NCBI GenBank assembly: GCA_032164245.1
Contig: JAVMKO010000009.1
Location: 80,237,212 to 80,301,211 of the forward strand
Direction: 5' to 3'
Length of the DNA stretch: 64,000 bases
Source: Sternotherus odoratus
Taxonomy: Eukaryota > Chordata > Testudines > Kinosternidae
The notes under the pieces were generated by a model. That model did no database searches. It was not told the DNA's origin and saw nothing but the letters and a program-made list of their open reading frames with translations. This document shows, piece after piece, positions 46,207 through 58,029 of the stretch. A program made the translations under genes and the position numbers. The first letter of the stretch is position 1; the number at the start of each line of letters is the position of its first letter.

Positions 46207-46419
46207 ATTGGTAGATGTGCAGTTGAATGAGCCCCTGATGGCATAGCTGATGTGATTAAGTCCTATGATGGTGTCAGTTGAATAAATATATAGACAGAGT
46301 TTGCATTGGACTTTGTTGCAAGGATAGATTCCTGGGTTAGTGGTTTTTGTTGTGTGATGTGTGGTTGCTGGTGAGTATTTGCTTTAGGTTGCGGAGCTGT
46401 CTGTAAGCGAGATGAGGCA

Positions 46420-48780
46420 ATGACCCTAGGTGACACTTAGTTGAAGCTGTTTCTGTACCATACTTTGAGGAAAAAAATTGGGATTCCCACCATGATCATG
46501 CCAACTTAGCCTCACTCTGTTCAATCCTTATCAGTTCTGCTGCTGCCCGCATTATTTTTAAGTGGAAAGTTAATGGGACTAATGTATAACCTGTGAAATC
46601 CTTTCAGAAAATGAGGCGGTCAAAAAGTTCATGCTAAGTAGAACGCTTCATTCAGCAACAAAGTTGCATAGAGCGCCAAATATGCATTCAGAATAAACAC
46701 GCAAGACAAGGGCAAAAGTGTTATAGAAAAGCATGTTTTGCTACAGGCAGCTATAGTCACCTTTTTTATTTCATCTTTCACCCAAACCTTTATCAGCAGT
46801 GCAAGTACTATTCAACTGTTCAAGGAGATTGGCTCTTTCCTGATAATGTTTTTCAGCCTCTTTGCAGATGTCAAAAACACTAAACTGCTATATCTCTCCA
46901 CTGCACCTTGAAAGTGGTAAAAGACAATAACGGGATGGAATCAGACTCTTCTGAGGAACAAAACATACATTTAGAAATCTTTTTATTGTAAAAGCAAGTA
47001 CACTCTCTCCATACCACCAGTCACCACAGATACGAACTAGCTCTCCAGTTACTTCTGGTGGGATTTTTATTTGACACTTTCCTGTGCTGAGTCAATCAAA
47101 GGGGGGATTTTTGAGGGGGCTGGATGGCTCAGGGATTAGGGGACTTTCACTTCTAGGTCATCAGTCACAGACAGTAACGGGGAAAAGGCCCTGAATTTTA
47201 AATGGAGAGGAGAGAGGGTCCCTTCTTTCAAACTGTACCTACATGTCCAAGAGCCTTGTAAGTACTTAGTCTTGGCATTCCTCTCCCAACTAACCTTTCT
47301 GGCCATTAAAACCAGTGGAGAGTCTGGTTGGCCACTTGAGCTTCCTCGTTCGCTAGTGAAATCCTCTTTTGCAGAGGGAACCTGGCGTCCCTTCATCCCT
47401 CCCTGTCACTGGAGGGGGACCAAAGCCACTGGCTGTAGTGGCAGAAGTTCATCCCACTAATTTGGTGGGGTGCTAGGGATTGGAGGTCACTTTCCTTTCC
47501 TAATGGGCTTCTTGAGTTCTCCCTTGGGGTCCTCTGCCCCCGCTTTCTGTAGAACTTGATTACCCTCACACTGAAGTCAAGGGTAGAGGAGTTAGGAGGC
47601 CACAAAATGGTAGTCAGCTACTTAGAAGACCACAAAGGTCCCTGTGTCCTAGCATGATAGCAGGACAGGCCTCATATTTTCTGTAAGATTGTGCTGAGGT
47701 GAATTTTGATGTCTCGCCTGACACCCCCTCTGAGCAGTACTGCCTCTGGTCAGCAGTGTCTGAAAATCATTACCAGTCAAAGGCTGTTCGGGGCCTGCAT
47801 GAAACAAGTTGGTGTCTCCAGTACAATCCGTAATGGACAGGTGCTTGGGACACAAAAACCTCCATTACAATGGGGCCTAATTAGCACCTTTATTGGCAGC
47901 CTCCCCCGAGAGGCCAAAGAATGAATGGGCATGGAAACCGAAGTGCCATCTCACCGCTAGAGGTGATCCCTCCAGGTCAGGGTTGAGAGGCAGCGGGAGG
48001 AAGCTGTGCTGTAGCTGCTCTGTGAATAGACTTTAGTCTCAGGGCTGTCAATCTGGCCCCTTTTCACAAGCGCTAAATTCACTTAATTAATGGGGGTGGG
48101 GAGGGAAGACCCTTCCCTAGCAACTCCTTTGTCAAATAGCACTTGTGGCGGCTGAGATGCTGAGCACCTAACCCTATTAGTGTTTCATTGTATGTTTCTG
48201 TTAGAGTGCGCAATGTACACACCAATCTGAATGTATACACCACTGTATATTGACAGATGTAGCAATATTTTAAATTAAACAAACTTTGTCAAGTACTTTC
48301 AGTGGCTTTTTTCTTTCATTCTCCATTATCTCTTATCCTTGCTTAGCTCCCTGGAAACTACATTTCTTCCCCTACTAAAATTTCCCTTTTTCATGCAGTT
48401 TAAATGTCATTTTCTTTTTGAATTTAATTTTTTCTTGATTATTTTCTTCTTTTCCTCCTTTCGTTTTCTTCTTTCCTCTGCACAAGCCAACACAGCTTCT
48501 TGACTATCCTTGTTTGTGTAGCTGAACGGTCATGGCTGGTGAAGGGGGCAGTGGGCATAAGCTTTGCTATGTAGCCGTCTGTTCTCTTTGGGCTCTGCAC
48601 AAACCATCACAAGCCTTGTTTCCTTCTCAGATGCACCAGTGAAACACTTGTTTAATAACAGAATCCAGAGACAGAAATAACCAATTCATGCCTCCGCCAG
48701 GGCAGAATTATTTCCTATTTTGCATTTGCTGATACTCTGACAAGTATGCCAAGATATGGGACTCCAGTCACATTCATTGC
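46420..48780. other. Intergenic, no gene seen
   Basis: No recognised repeat. Short overlapping frames only, including 47136-47605 on both strands. Confidence 0.35.
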
Positions 48781-48889
48781 TTCTTAAGTTATCCGATGAA
48801 GTGGGCTATAGCCCACGAAAACTTATGCTAAAATAAACCGGTTAGTCTCTAAGATGCCACAAGTCTTCCTCATCTTATTTCTTAAGTTA
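48781..48889. mobile_element. Penelope-tail insertion with 11-bp duplication
   Basis: TTCTTAAGTTA flanks the 87-bp insert at 48781-48791 and 48879-48889. The insert reads 'gatgaagtgggctatagccc', 'aaataaaccggttagtctct' and 'gccacaagtcttcctcatct'. Single arm, not palindromic. Confidence 0.75.
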
Positions 48890-49059
48890 GTAGTTATCAC
48901 TGTCCGGCAGTTTCCCCGATACCCAGGTTAAATATTCTCTTTCTTAAGTTCATCCCATTGAGTAAGAAAATAAAGTCCATTTGTTCATAGCAGAATTTTT
49001 GGAAGTCTACTTGATCCATCACAGACTTTGCCACTCAGCGGCTGACCTCCCAATGATCT

Positions 49060-50036
49060 GTCACACACCATCGATCCAGCTCCTCTCCGCTCGTCCCCCT
49101 ACTATGATGACACCCTCCCTACAACTTTTCTTGAGGGTTTTTCCATAGCTCTGCCTGATGTGATCAAAGTACATAAATTTGCACCTCTTGATTTCCAAGA
49201 TCAGAGTCTGCTTTTCTCCAATAATATTTCTAACATAAGCCTTCCTCTTCATTTCCATCTGGGGGATATATGTGTCTTCATCACCACCACATCTGAAAAG
49301 TTTCCATTTTTTTTTCTTGTCAGCAGCATTAATTTCCCAGGATTCATATCCACAAGTTGGTACGGGGGGGGGGGGGGGGGGACGGACGCTTTTCACCAGT
49401 TGAACCTTTGTACGTTTCAAGATGCCAGTGTTTCCAATTTCGTAAGGGAGGCCATGGCCGAGTGAGCCAGCCCTAGCTGTCTGATTTCTTTAGAGCAACC
49501 TCCTTGCATAGATAAAAATGATCCCAAATAATCAAATTCAATCTACTGCCTTTACAGTTTAACTAATAACCACGAGGTCCACTTGCATGCTGTTATTATT
49601 GATCAAGTCAATGTACGTGTATTTTGTTTTTTCTGCATTCAGGAATAGTCCATATTCTTCACTAACAGTTTATACAGACTCCAACATCCATTGCATTGAT
49701 GGCTGCAGAAAAGAATGTCCTATCATCAGCACATTTGATCCGTTAAAAATGTCCACCAAGAGAAATCCTGGCTCCTTCCACTTTATCACAAGCTCCCAAG
49801 GCTTGTCTCATAATAAATTTTGCATGCATGTTGAAGAGGCTTAGGGACAGAATGCACCTTTGTCTTGCACCCTCTTCATGGTCAGGGGGCACTACAGCTC
49901 CAGGCTTCTGCTGCCCAGTGGTGGATTTTTTTCTAGGGCCCCCAGTTGACCAGGACCCCATCAGTCCAATGACTAATCTGCCACGGATTGGACTGAAAAC
50001 TCGCGTGTACGCTGCTATTCCAACTGGTGTTTGCAA
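49060..50036 (-). pseudogene. Decayed non-LTR retrotransposon reverse transcriptase
   Basis: On the minus strand the frame 50036-49743 includes ARQRCILSLSLFNMHAKFIM, the degraded G-x-R-Q-G-C-x-L-S-P-x-L-F motif. A broken frame then reads CADDRTFF where the catalytic Y/F-A-D-D is expected. The last frame (49420-49061) reads CGYESW, DHIRQSYGKTLKKS and ERSWIDGV, matching the usual C-terminal G-x-E-S-W ... H-I-x-R ... R-W-I-D-G-I order. Multiple stops and frameshifts are present. I would place it near the RTE/CR1/L2 group but cannot choose. Confidence 0.72.
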
Positions 50037-50864
50037 CTCCTCAGTTTTGTATCATTTGCCATATTTTACTTCTTCTTCCGGATCAGAGAAAGAGCCATCA
50101 GCAGTCATTTGCAGGCTTTGCCCAAAACAAAGCCTCAATTGCAATCCATCAAGGATATTTGTGAGACATTATTTTAGTCATGAGAAAAGACAACTTTCTC
50201 TAGGAAACCGTTTGGTGGTGCATACCTACAGCAGTACAGGTTCCGTATTACTTGCTTCTGGCAGTATTATTGGATTATTTGCAGATATTTTCAGACGGGA
50301 TCAGGTTACTTAAAATATTTGCATCCCATTTAATCACTGTCCACTTTCAGCAGCGCTGACAAATAAGGGGAAATAATGGAAACAGGAGGAGAAAGATACA
50401 CGAGTGAGGAAAAAAATGTGAGCTAGGGAGCCCTTCTGAGAGGGAGCTCAGCACCTGGCATGATTAAACTGCATGTGATGTTTTGTGGTGGTGTTTGTTA
50501 AGCACCCTTTCCTAACCCATCACAGGTAAAGCAGCTGGCACTCGTTGTATGGTTCAGCACAGCGGTAGCACACTTTTGTGTCACACTAGGGTGTTCTTTT
50601 GTATTTATTAGCAAGTGAGCATCAGTTAGATACTTGCAACCTTCAGTTGCTGTTCAGAGGGAAAATGTCCAATAGCAATAATCTCTCATGTTTGATGCAG
50701 CCCTTGCACTGGTCAGTCTAACATTCATTCCCCAAGAGTTGGTCTCATCCTCAGATATTCTACCTCACTCTTTCCCAGCGTGAAAGAAAGGCTGCCATTA
50801 GACAGGTGAGAAGCAGATGTGGACAACAATGGTCTTAAAGAGGTAGGCAGCCACTACTCTCCAA

Positions 50865-51284
50865 GGCCTTGTCTTCACTGCTAATAAAGTTGTATATTTT
50901 ACGGCTGGGTAACTACCAAGCATGATCTATGCGCAGATAAAAATACAGTTCAGACAAGGCATTTCAGCTTACTGTAGGATGACCAAATGTCCCAATTTTA
51001 TAGGAACAGTCCTGATTTTTGGGTCTTTTTCTTATATAGGCACCTATTACCCCCCGTGCCCTGTCCCAATTTTTCACATTTGCTGTCTGGTCACCCTAGC
51101 TTACTGTGAGGTACAAGAGGCCGGGTCAGTACTGTACTTCCACCTGGATTGATCACACCTGGTTTACCTCATGATAAAACTGAAGTGCTTTGCCTCCACT
51201 GTGTTTTTACTTCAGGATAGCTCACATGTATTTGTTACCCTGAGGTAAAAACTACCCTTTTTTTTTAGCAGTGAAGACAAGGCC
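50865..51284. mobile_element. Harbinger-like MITE containing a nested hAT MITE
   Basis: Perfect 20-bp inverted ends GGCCTTGTCTTCACTGCTAA at 50865-50884 and 51265-51284. CAA is present on both outer sides (50862-50864, 51285-51287). The interior includes the separate element 50975-51098. Confidence 0.8.
50975..51098. mobile_element. Short hAT-like MITE nested in another MITE
   Basis: 124 bp with left end TAGGATGACCA and right end tggtcaccctA. The 8-bp duplication GCTTACTG is at 50967-50974 and 51099-51106. The two halves are nearly palindromic ('gtcccaattttataggaaca' against 'ccctgtcccaatttttcaca'). A second copy is at 59490. Confidence 0.85.
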
Positions 51285-51934
51285 CAAATAAAAGAGGCAT
51301 CAGAATACAGGAATTTTATGCCTGACAAATCCCCCTGCCCTCTTCCTGGGTTTTTAATAAGGGAGATACTACAATGCAAAGAGCAGAGATGACTGAATTA
51401 TAGTATGAATTTAGCTTCTTCTGTGGTGAGTGAATCATCCCTGAGCTGATTTTGGTTCCCTTCAGCTGCCATTGGTATTCAGGCTTTGTCATACAGAGTG
51501 GTCAAATGAGATTCAGTCACATCATGGGTTCTCCATGAAATCTCATGGAGACTAGTCGTTCATGCAATGTGGCTGATCACCCTCCATCACATGGGGTCAC
51601 TCTTGCCGCCAGACTGGCAGGCAGAAACATTTCAACTTTCAAGAGAGGGATCAGAAAATCAGGGCATCGCGCGTGATATGCCCCAGGACCCCTGAGTACC
51701 AGAGCTTTTGGAGGAGAGGCAGCCTGTCTGCAACTTGATCTTTCTTCAGCAGTAGCGTGCATACCCTGCAGCAGTACCAGATTTCCTGCTGAGACGGAAG
51801 CCTCTATGGAGAGGCCACATGCAGGGCTTCTGTGAGCAGCCCAGCTGCCCCTTCTGGTTCATGCATTTCATCACAAACCCTTTCTCCTATCCAACGTGTG
51901 TCTGTTACCTTGTCTTTGTATACTCATGTCAATC

Positions 51935-52050
51935 TTTTCCCCTTTGTTATTATTTACTATCTGTTTTATGGCAGCACCTCGGTGCCCCACTCAAGGATCG
52001 TACCTCAGAGACTAGGTGCCCTACAAACACATAACAAAGATGGTCGCTTG
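51935..52050 (-). repeat. Turtle SINE 3' part
   Basis: The + strand reads 'atggcagcacctcggtgccc' and 'aggtgccctacaaacacata', the reverse of the tail block of the SINE at 42800-43075. Confidence 0.55.
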
Positions 52051-53303
52051 TCCTTGCATGGCATGTTTATCTCTTTTTCATGGCTTCTCCTTTGGTTCCT
52101 TACCTTTCCCAGTTCTCCTCTTTCTCCCCCTTCTCCAGTTGAATGTAGCGCTATGGGAGGAGCGAAATCAGAAGCAGTGCCCCAGTGAAGTTAAATAACC
52201 CAGGAGCCTGATTGTGGCCATCATGTGAAAAATGCAGCTGATCCCAAATGAAATGATGGGAAGCTTGTGTCACCGGAGGCTTGATGGAAAGTCACGGAAA
52301 AACTTTAAAATATGTGATTGTGTGAAGGATGTAAGGAGAGACGTCATGGTAGGTTGGGTGGCGAGGTGAACGCAGCCTTGTGAAAACAGGGGGCAATGAG
52401 ACTCAGTGGCCTGGGATGATATCTGCAGCCAAAATCGGGAGAACTAGGAAGAAAGCTGCGCCATATTCTTATCTGATGAGTAACCTGCAATGCATTGCTT
52501 ATCACTATAAACTCTTTGATTGTGTCACCTGAATGTGGGCGGACAGGGTACCTCTGTTAAAGTCCTGTGGCTATCTCTGGTGTACATCTTGAGTCTATGG
52601 TACAGTTACTATATTTAGTGAATGCTCTACGTTGAACTGTGTAAATCCCTCTGAAAGTAATGGGCAGCCGTCTGGAGCTGGACACCACCGATGCTTTCAT
52701 ATACTTTAAGTCTGTGGGGTTTTTTAAAAACGAAATTCTCAATGAACAGGATTTTGGCAGTCAAATGAGTGGGTGATATACTGTAATAATAGCATTGCAC
52801 AGGTAACTTCAGACTCCCACTCCTGAAATTCATATTACTGATGGGATTTCATCAGATTGCTCCCTTGTATAAAGAGGCTGTTTTGACCACTAGTTTGAGC
52901 CAAGGTCTGAGAATTAAGAAAATACCACGAGTGAATCTTAGCTGCACCTTTGAGTCAGTGTAAAATCTGAGCTGCGTGTACTGTACTTAACCCAGCCGTA
53001 CAAAGCAGGGCATATTTTAATACCAATGAACTACGCCAGATTATCAACACTAGAAGCTGATGAATCCTCCATGTATCCACAGCACGGGGAGTGAAAGTAT
53101 AAACTTCCACACATCCCTTTCAGCACTGTGCCCCCAAAGTACCTTTGGAATGTGGGGATAATGGCACTGAACAGGGACATGTTAAATTATATTTGTATAT
53201 TGCAATTCCTAGAAACATGGCTTCCAATTACCTCCAATACAGGTGTTCACAGAATCAAACAAACTTGTGCGTTGCTTTCAAATGTGATTGTTTGTCTTTT
53301 TAG
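52051..53303. other. Intergenic, no gene seen
   Basis: No recognised repeat; short frames without splice context. Confidence 0.35.
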
Positions 53304-53528
53304 GACCAGCAGCAAGTGCAGCAGGCAACTGAATTTTACAGCTTAGAAAAATATGGAAACTTTCTCTCAAGTCAGGAAAGTCTAAAAGTGACTAATAAGA
53401 GATTTTTAAAAGGTCTCCTTCCACCAAAAATCCTGCCTAGTTTTGGTACCGAGGACACTCAAGAAATGAGCTATTATTGCCTACAGTGGGCTTCTCGAGG
53501 GCTGAAATTGGATGCATTCTTTGATTAA
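53304..53528 (+). CDS. Possible terminal exon (orphan)
   Basis: After a strong acceptor (gattgtttgtctttttag) the frame reads DQQQVQQATEFYSLEKYGNF and stays open for 74 codons to TAA at 53526. The beginning is helical and Gln-rich. The pattern ATEFY-x3-x-NFL faintly recalls the 'FY-x-E/-x-FL' segment of cullin N-terminal repeats, but the rest does not. It could be a last exon, since no good donor is needed, or chance. No partner exon or nearby poly-A signal was found (the nearest AATAAA is at about 54078). Confidence 0.25.
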   Translation, partial: DQQQVQQATEFYSLEKYGNFLSSQESLKVTNKRFLKGLLPPKILPSFGTEDTQEMSYYCLQWASRGLKLDAFFD

Positions 53529-54113
53529 ATGGGCCCCACGAAAGAAATTAAAAATGTACATGATCTGATAAAGAAGCTTATTTTTTTAAATCCTGATTTA
53601 TTAATCTGAATGCTCAGCAGAAAACAAGGCCATCTTTCGGAGGTGGGGATGAATATTTAATACAAAGCCAGGAATAGGCTCCTGAAAATAAGAGATTGTT
53701 AAAGTTATGATGAGCATGTGCAAATTGCAAAATATCAGCAAGTCCTCTCTGCCCCAAACTGATCTAAAGAAGCTTTCCTGTTTCCCCAGCAACCTTGAGC
53801 AATGCTAGCTTGTTCCTTTGGAAGTAAATTAAATGTGACTTTCAAGTAGTTCATTATTTCAGTAGCCATAATGCCTTTCAGATGCAAGGACATTTGAGAA
53901 ATCATATTAGGATTTGCTGCACTTCTGAAGGGAGGCAGATAAAGGATTTTTACAGAAATAGTTTTCAGATCTACTAAATTTTCTAGAACTTACAAAAATT
54001 ACATTTCTGTAGATATAAGGGGAAGAATAAAGTGGATTTCACATGTTTAAGGGAAGCTAAATATTGCCCGGCTGTGCAATAAAAGCCACGCTCTCTGCAT
54101 CACACACACAAAC

Positions 54114-54312
54114 CTTTCAGAGTAGTAGCCATGTTAGTCTGTATCCGCAAAAAGAACGAGGAGGCTTTGTGGCACCTTAGAGACTATTTGGGCATAAGCT
54201 TTTTGGGGCTAGAATCCACATCTGTGCATCTGATGAAGTGGGCTCTAGCCCACGAAAGCTTATGCCCAAATAAATTGGCTAGTCTCTAAGGTGCCACAAG
54301 GACTCCTCGTCC
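54114..54312. mobile_element. Penelope-derived palindromic insertion
   Basis: Begins 'tttcagagtagtagccatgt', passes 'ggcaccttagagactatttg', then 'gatgaagtgggctctagccc' and returns through 'gctagtctctaaggtgccac'. The two arms are inverse over the agagact/aggtgcc block. A duplication was not found with confidence. Confidence 0.7.
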
Positions 54313-54607
54313 TTTGTAGAAATCTATATGTGTTTACTTTTCATGGACAATGTGCCGATGAAAAGTAAATGGGCAAGCTGATTAAAAACCTATGCCCCAT
54401 AATGCATTGTGAGCCACACAGGTGGACTGCTCTGCCCTTGCAAGCTGCATTGACTTCATTAACATGGAACAATGCTCCCTGGTGGCTGGGAGGTCCAGGA
54501 ACAGGCGCCTTTGTCTCTCTATAACCTACCTGGGGCTCTGATCCTACAGTGTGATCTGCAGGGGTGGACTTCTCCACCCCTCTGGAGTCAAATTACCTTT
54601 CACACAG

Positions 54608-54800
54608 CTACATAAGAATGGCCATGCTGGGTCAAACCAATGGTCCATCGAGCCCAATAGCCTGTCTTCCAACAGTGGTCCATGCCAGTGCTTCAGAGGG
54701 AATGAACAGAACAGGGCAATTTTGAGTGATCCATCTCCTCTTGCCCAGTCCCAGCTTCCGTATTCACTCAGTCAGTGCTTGCGTGTGCACCAGAGGCCTC
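54608..54800 (-). repeat. CR1 LINE 3' region
   Basis: 'acataagaatggccatgctg', 'ggtcaaaccaatggtccatc' and 'ccatgccagtgcttcagagg' give the reverse of a well-known turtle CR1 terminus. The 207-codon + frame at 54551-55174 runs through it and is not a gene. Confidence 0.78.
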
Positions 54801-55289
54801 AGTCACTGTTAGAAGAGAAACTGAGAAGCCACCCACTGCTATGCTGCCTTTGTACTGAAGCTGGTTGGAAAATGGGAGGAGGGGCCATGAAAAATTTCAT
54901 CAAAAAACGATACAAACGGTTCTCCACCAAGATCATTAGGATTTTGTCTGAAAAACAATTAACAGGTGTTGGGGTTTTTTTCAATGAAAAAATTCCCATG
55001 GGAATTAGACACTGCAAAGCAGATTCTGTGGAAAACTTCCAGCCAACCCCGCCTCATTCTCAAATTAACGTAGGTCACATCTGGTCCTGGTTGACCCACC
55101 CAGTTATGCAGTGCCATATGTTTGCTGCGCGCCGTCTAGGTGCAGTGGTTTTGTGGCTGAAGCAGCTTTGGTAGTCAATTGCATTAGAGCAGTGAATCGA
55201 AGGCCCATGACAGAGTTCAAATACAGGCTGGTAGATCTCACTTCACCGTAGTTCATCCTTTTGGAAGATTTTAACAACTCCAAGGAGCA

Positions 55290-55690
55290 GATACGGATTA
55301 AGGTCTCCTGGGGCCCTGGGCTGTAGCAAGTGCCGGGGTGGGGTCAGTGCCAGAACTGAGGTCCTGCCCCATTACTTCCACTTCTGGTCCCACCCCTTCC
55401 ACTGAAACCACACCCACAGCCCCACGTTGTTCTGCCCCCTTTCCCGTGGTCCTGTCCACAGCCCTGTCTCATCCCACCCCTTCCCAAGTGGCTCTGCCCC
55501 TCCTCGCTTTTTTCCAACCTCCAACCCTTCTTCCTCCCCCGCCACCACGGCTTCAAGACCAGAGAATCTCTGTGCCCATGGCAAGAGCTCCTCCGGCACC
55601 ATGGTGGGGGGAGATTTGTGGGGCCCCCAAATTGGCTGGGGCCCCTGGAGAGAGGCCACATTGGCCTGTGGAGTAATCCTTCACCGCAAG
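55290..55690. repeat. GC-rich dispersed repeat
   Basis: 'cagatacggattaaggtctc' starts a C-rich stretch with repeated 'ccaccccttcc' words and frames open in three registers. Looks like a degraded hAT-type or other turtle repeat; ends not found. Confidence 0.35.
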
Positions 55691-56247
55691 GAGGCTTAGG
55701 GAATCAAACCTGGGTTTCAGTACCTTCATTGTGCAGCAATGCTAGCTCTGTGCTGTTCTGCCTTTTATACATATTGCCTCAGGTCACCATCAGGTGATTC
55801 CCCAAAGCAGCGGCTGGGTGGGGGAAAAAGGCTCATTGCAGATACACCTTGTTCATTAATAAGCCAGGGCAACATATGCACCGCTCCCCCAAACGGACTC
55901 CTCCTTTTGAGATGTTAAACAGCAGTGTGTCTCGGGAACATTTCTTCAAGATAGTCTGTCGCTGGTACCTTACGCCAGTCAGGTTAGCAATGTAAATAGG
56001 GCCTAAAGGGGGATGAAGGCTGGAGAAACGGTGGCAAAAGAGGAGATTTTATGCAAATATAGTGGACGTGTCCAGTCATTAGAGCATATTGGCATGAAAT
56101 TCTTAATCAAATATCACAATTTGGGTATTTATTACCAATGAGCCTTTGGGAGCATCTTAGAAAAAGGAAATGAAGAATTAATCTCTCATCTGCTAGTAGC
56201 TGCTGGGCTTCTGATAGCCTCCCTTGGAAATGGCAAAATAGTTCAGC

Positions 56248-56445
56248 TACATAAGAACAGCCGTGCTGGGTCAGACCAAAGGTCCATCCAGTTCAGTATC
56301 CTGCCTCAGAGTGAGTGAACCTAACAGATAATGATCAAGTGATCTCTCTCTTGCCATCCATCACCCCCCTCTGACAAACAGAGGCTAGGGACACCATTCC
56401 TTACCCGTCCTGGCTAATAGCCATTAATAGACTTAATGGCTATTA
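56248..56445 (-). repeat. CR1 LINE 3' region
   Basis: 'acataagaacagccgtgctg', 'ggtcagaccaaaggtccatc', 'ctctgacaaacagaggctag' and 'ggacaccattccttacccgt' are the same family as 54608. A hairpin taatagccattaa / ttaatggctatta lies at its right end. Confidence 0.8.
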
Positions 56446-57811
56446 GCAGAGGAATGGTTCAAAAAAGGTGGGGGGAAGAGCAGATGTTTATGCAAAAATT
56501 AACATACCCCAGAAAATACCCAGAAAATAGTGGATGAAGAGATATTTAGCTATTTGGTTACCATTTATTCCATACTCAGAGTACATCCGGCTGCAAGGAA
56601 AAGAACACACTTGTCTAATTTTTTGGCATATTAACATTTTGAAGACATGACTAGTCCGTTAAATATGAGTAAGCAGAGATTTCACTCCATGTAAGACAAT
56701 CACTAGAAATGACATGTCTTAAAGGATGCCCACTCAGTGGTATGGCAACACCCTGGCAAATAGCAGCTGATGATTAGATTCCCTCCTATATAATGTCTCT
56801 TCAATCAAAAACTCCCTATTGTAATGATTAGTGTTTGGTTTCTGATATTTAGCTGGCAAGGGTTTGTAAAGCTATCAAAGCTGCCTCAATGAGTAAACGG
56901 CAAAAAGTGAAGAAAAAAAATTATTGTGCCTGATGTCTACTGACAAGTCACGAGCTGTCCGCACTAATTTTTGTAGTGGTAAGTTGTGTCACCTCTCACT
57001 TGACAAGGCTGAAGATCTTCATGCCTGTGGTAAATGATTAGGTGTGAGCGCATGGGCTGGCAGGGGGTGGGAAAATACCATTGTACCATTAACTGGTGCT
57101 TTGCAAATGCATCAGGTTCAGAAGCACCTCCACTGTAAATTAGCTGCTTCCTGATGAATACAGGAGGCCTGGGAAGGGACGGTTTGCCAAGAAGCCGATC
57201 TGCAGGTCGCAGTAGTGGAGATGTGGTTTTACAGAGCTGGGATTTTGGCTGGTAGCTGTAGCTGAAGAATAGCTGTATACATCTGTTGCTATGGGCATGT
57301 GTTCAGTTAATACTAGGGTTCCTGAGTTCCCAAGCACTCCCCTTACAGGAGAGACTTTGGCTGGTCAAAAGATGGGGGGAGGGAACTTTGGATAAAGGAG
57401 CTGATCTGTAAAAGAAGAGGTAGAGGCCTGGGTTTTTTAAAGCTAAAGAACCAGAGATCTAGCTGCGGCTTCATGGCTCTGCCCGTGAGGTCTCAAGGAA
57501 CTGTAATCTTACCCACAGTACATGGATTTCTTACCAGCATTGCATGGGTATGCGCGCAGAATCCAACCCACTAAAAGGGAAGGAGGAAAGCAAGTCCCAC
57601 GGGCAAAAACTCCTTGCTGAGAATGCCTTGCCTCCAACCACTGTTGAGAATAGGAGCATCTCAGATGCTCTGACAACACAAGCAGCCTCCCATGTTGATG
57701 GAACCCGACCCATGTTCAATAACCGTTCTTTACACAACGGATTGGCTTCTGCCTTGGTTGCAGATATGTGACAGTGAAGGAATTAGCGGGTGAGGACAAA
57801 CTCCTTGTGAT
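56446..57811. other. Intergenic, no gene seen
   Basis: No recognised repeat; frames of 60-75 codons overlap on both strands without splice context. Confidence 0.35.
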
Positions 57812-57814
57812 TTA

Positions 57815-58026
57815 GGACTGGGTTACACTGGGCTGGGGGGGGAGGTTTCAAACTAAGATACACAACTTCAGCTATGCTATTCGCTGCTCCCCCCGCGAAC
57901 TCCGCTTACTCCTCCTGCCGAGGTGGAGTACAAACGGCGGTTTGGGGATCGATTTATTGCATCTAGATGAGATGCGAGAAATCGATCCCTGATACATCGA
58001 GCGCCGATCCGGCGGGTAGTGTAGCC
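57815..58026. mobile_element. PIF/Harbinger-like MITE with TTA duplication
   Basis: TTA at 57812-57814 and 58027-58029. Ends ggactgggttacact and, reversed, ggctacact are inverse. It carries the internal 'gaactccgcttactcctcct' and 'gatcgatttattgcatctag' in the opposite direction to 43801. Confidence 0.65.
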
Positions 58027-58029
58027 TTA

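Larger units (their letters stand above)
45529..46408 (-). mobile_element. Penelope-like element, 5'-truncated, with 11-bp duplication
   Basis: An 880-bp insertion flanked by GAGATGAGGCA at 45518-45528 and 46409-46419. On the minus strand it carries the end of the element's ORF with a GIY-YIG endonuclease domain (46206-46018). An AT microsatellite follows, and last comes the tail whose + strand form is 'tttcagagtagcagccatgt'. That tail word is the repeat seen alone at many sites in this window. Reverse transcriptase is missing because of truncation. Confidence 0.85.

Noticed and set aside
49160..50313. + strand frames of 85-161 codons
   Set aside because: They are complements of the minus-strand LINE reverse transcriptase remnant.
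54551..55174. 207-codon + strand frame
   Set aside because: Runs through a CR1 3' end and unrelated flanks; no start or splice context.
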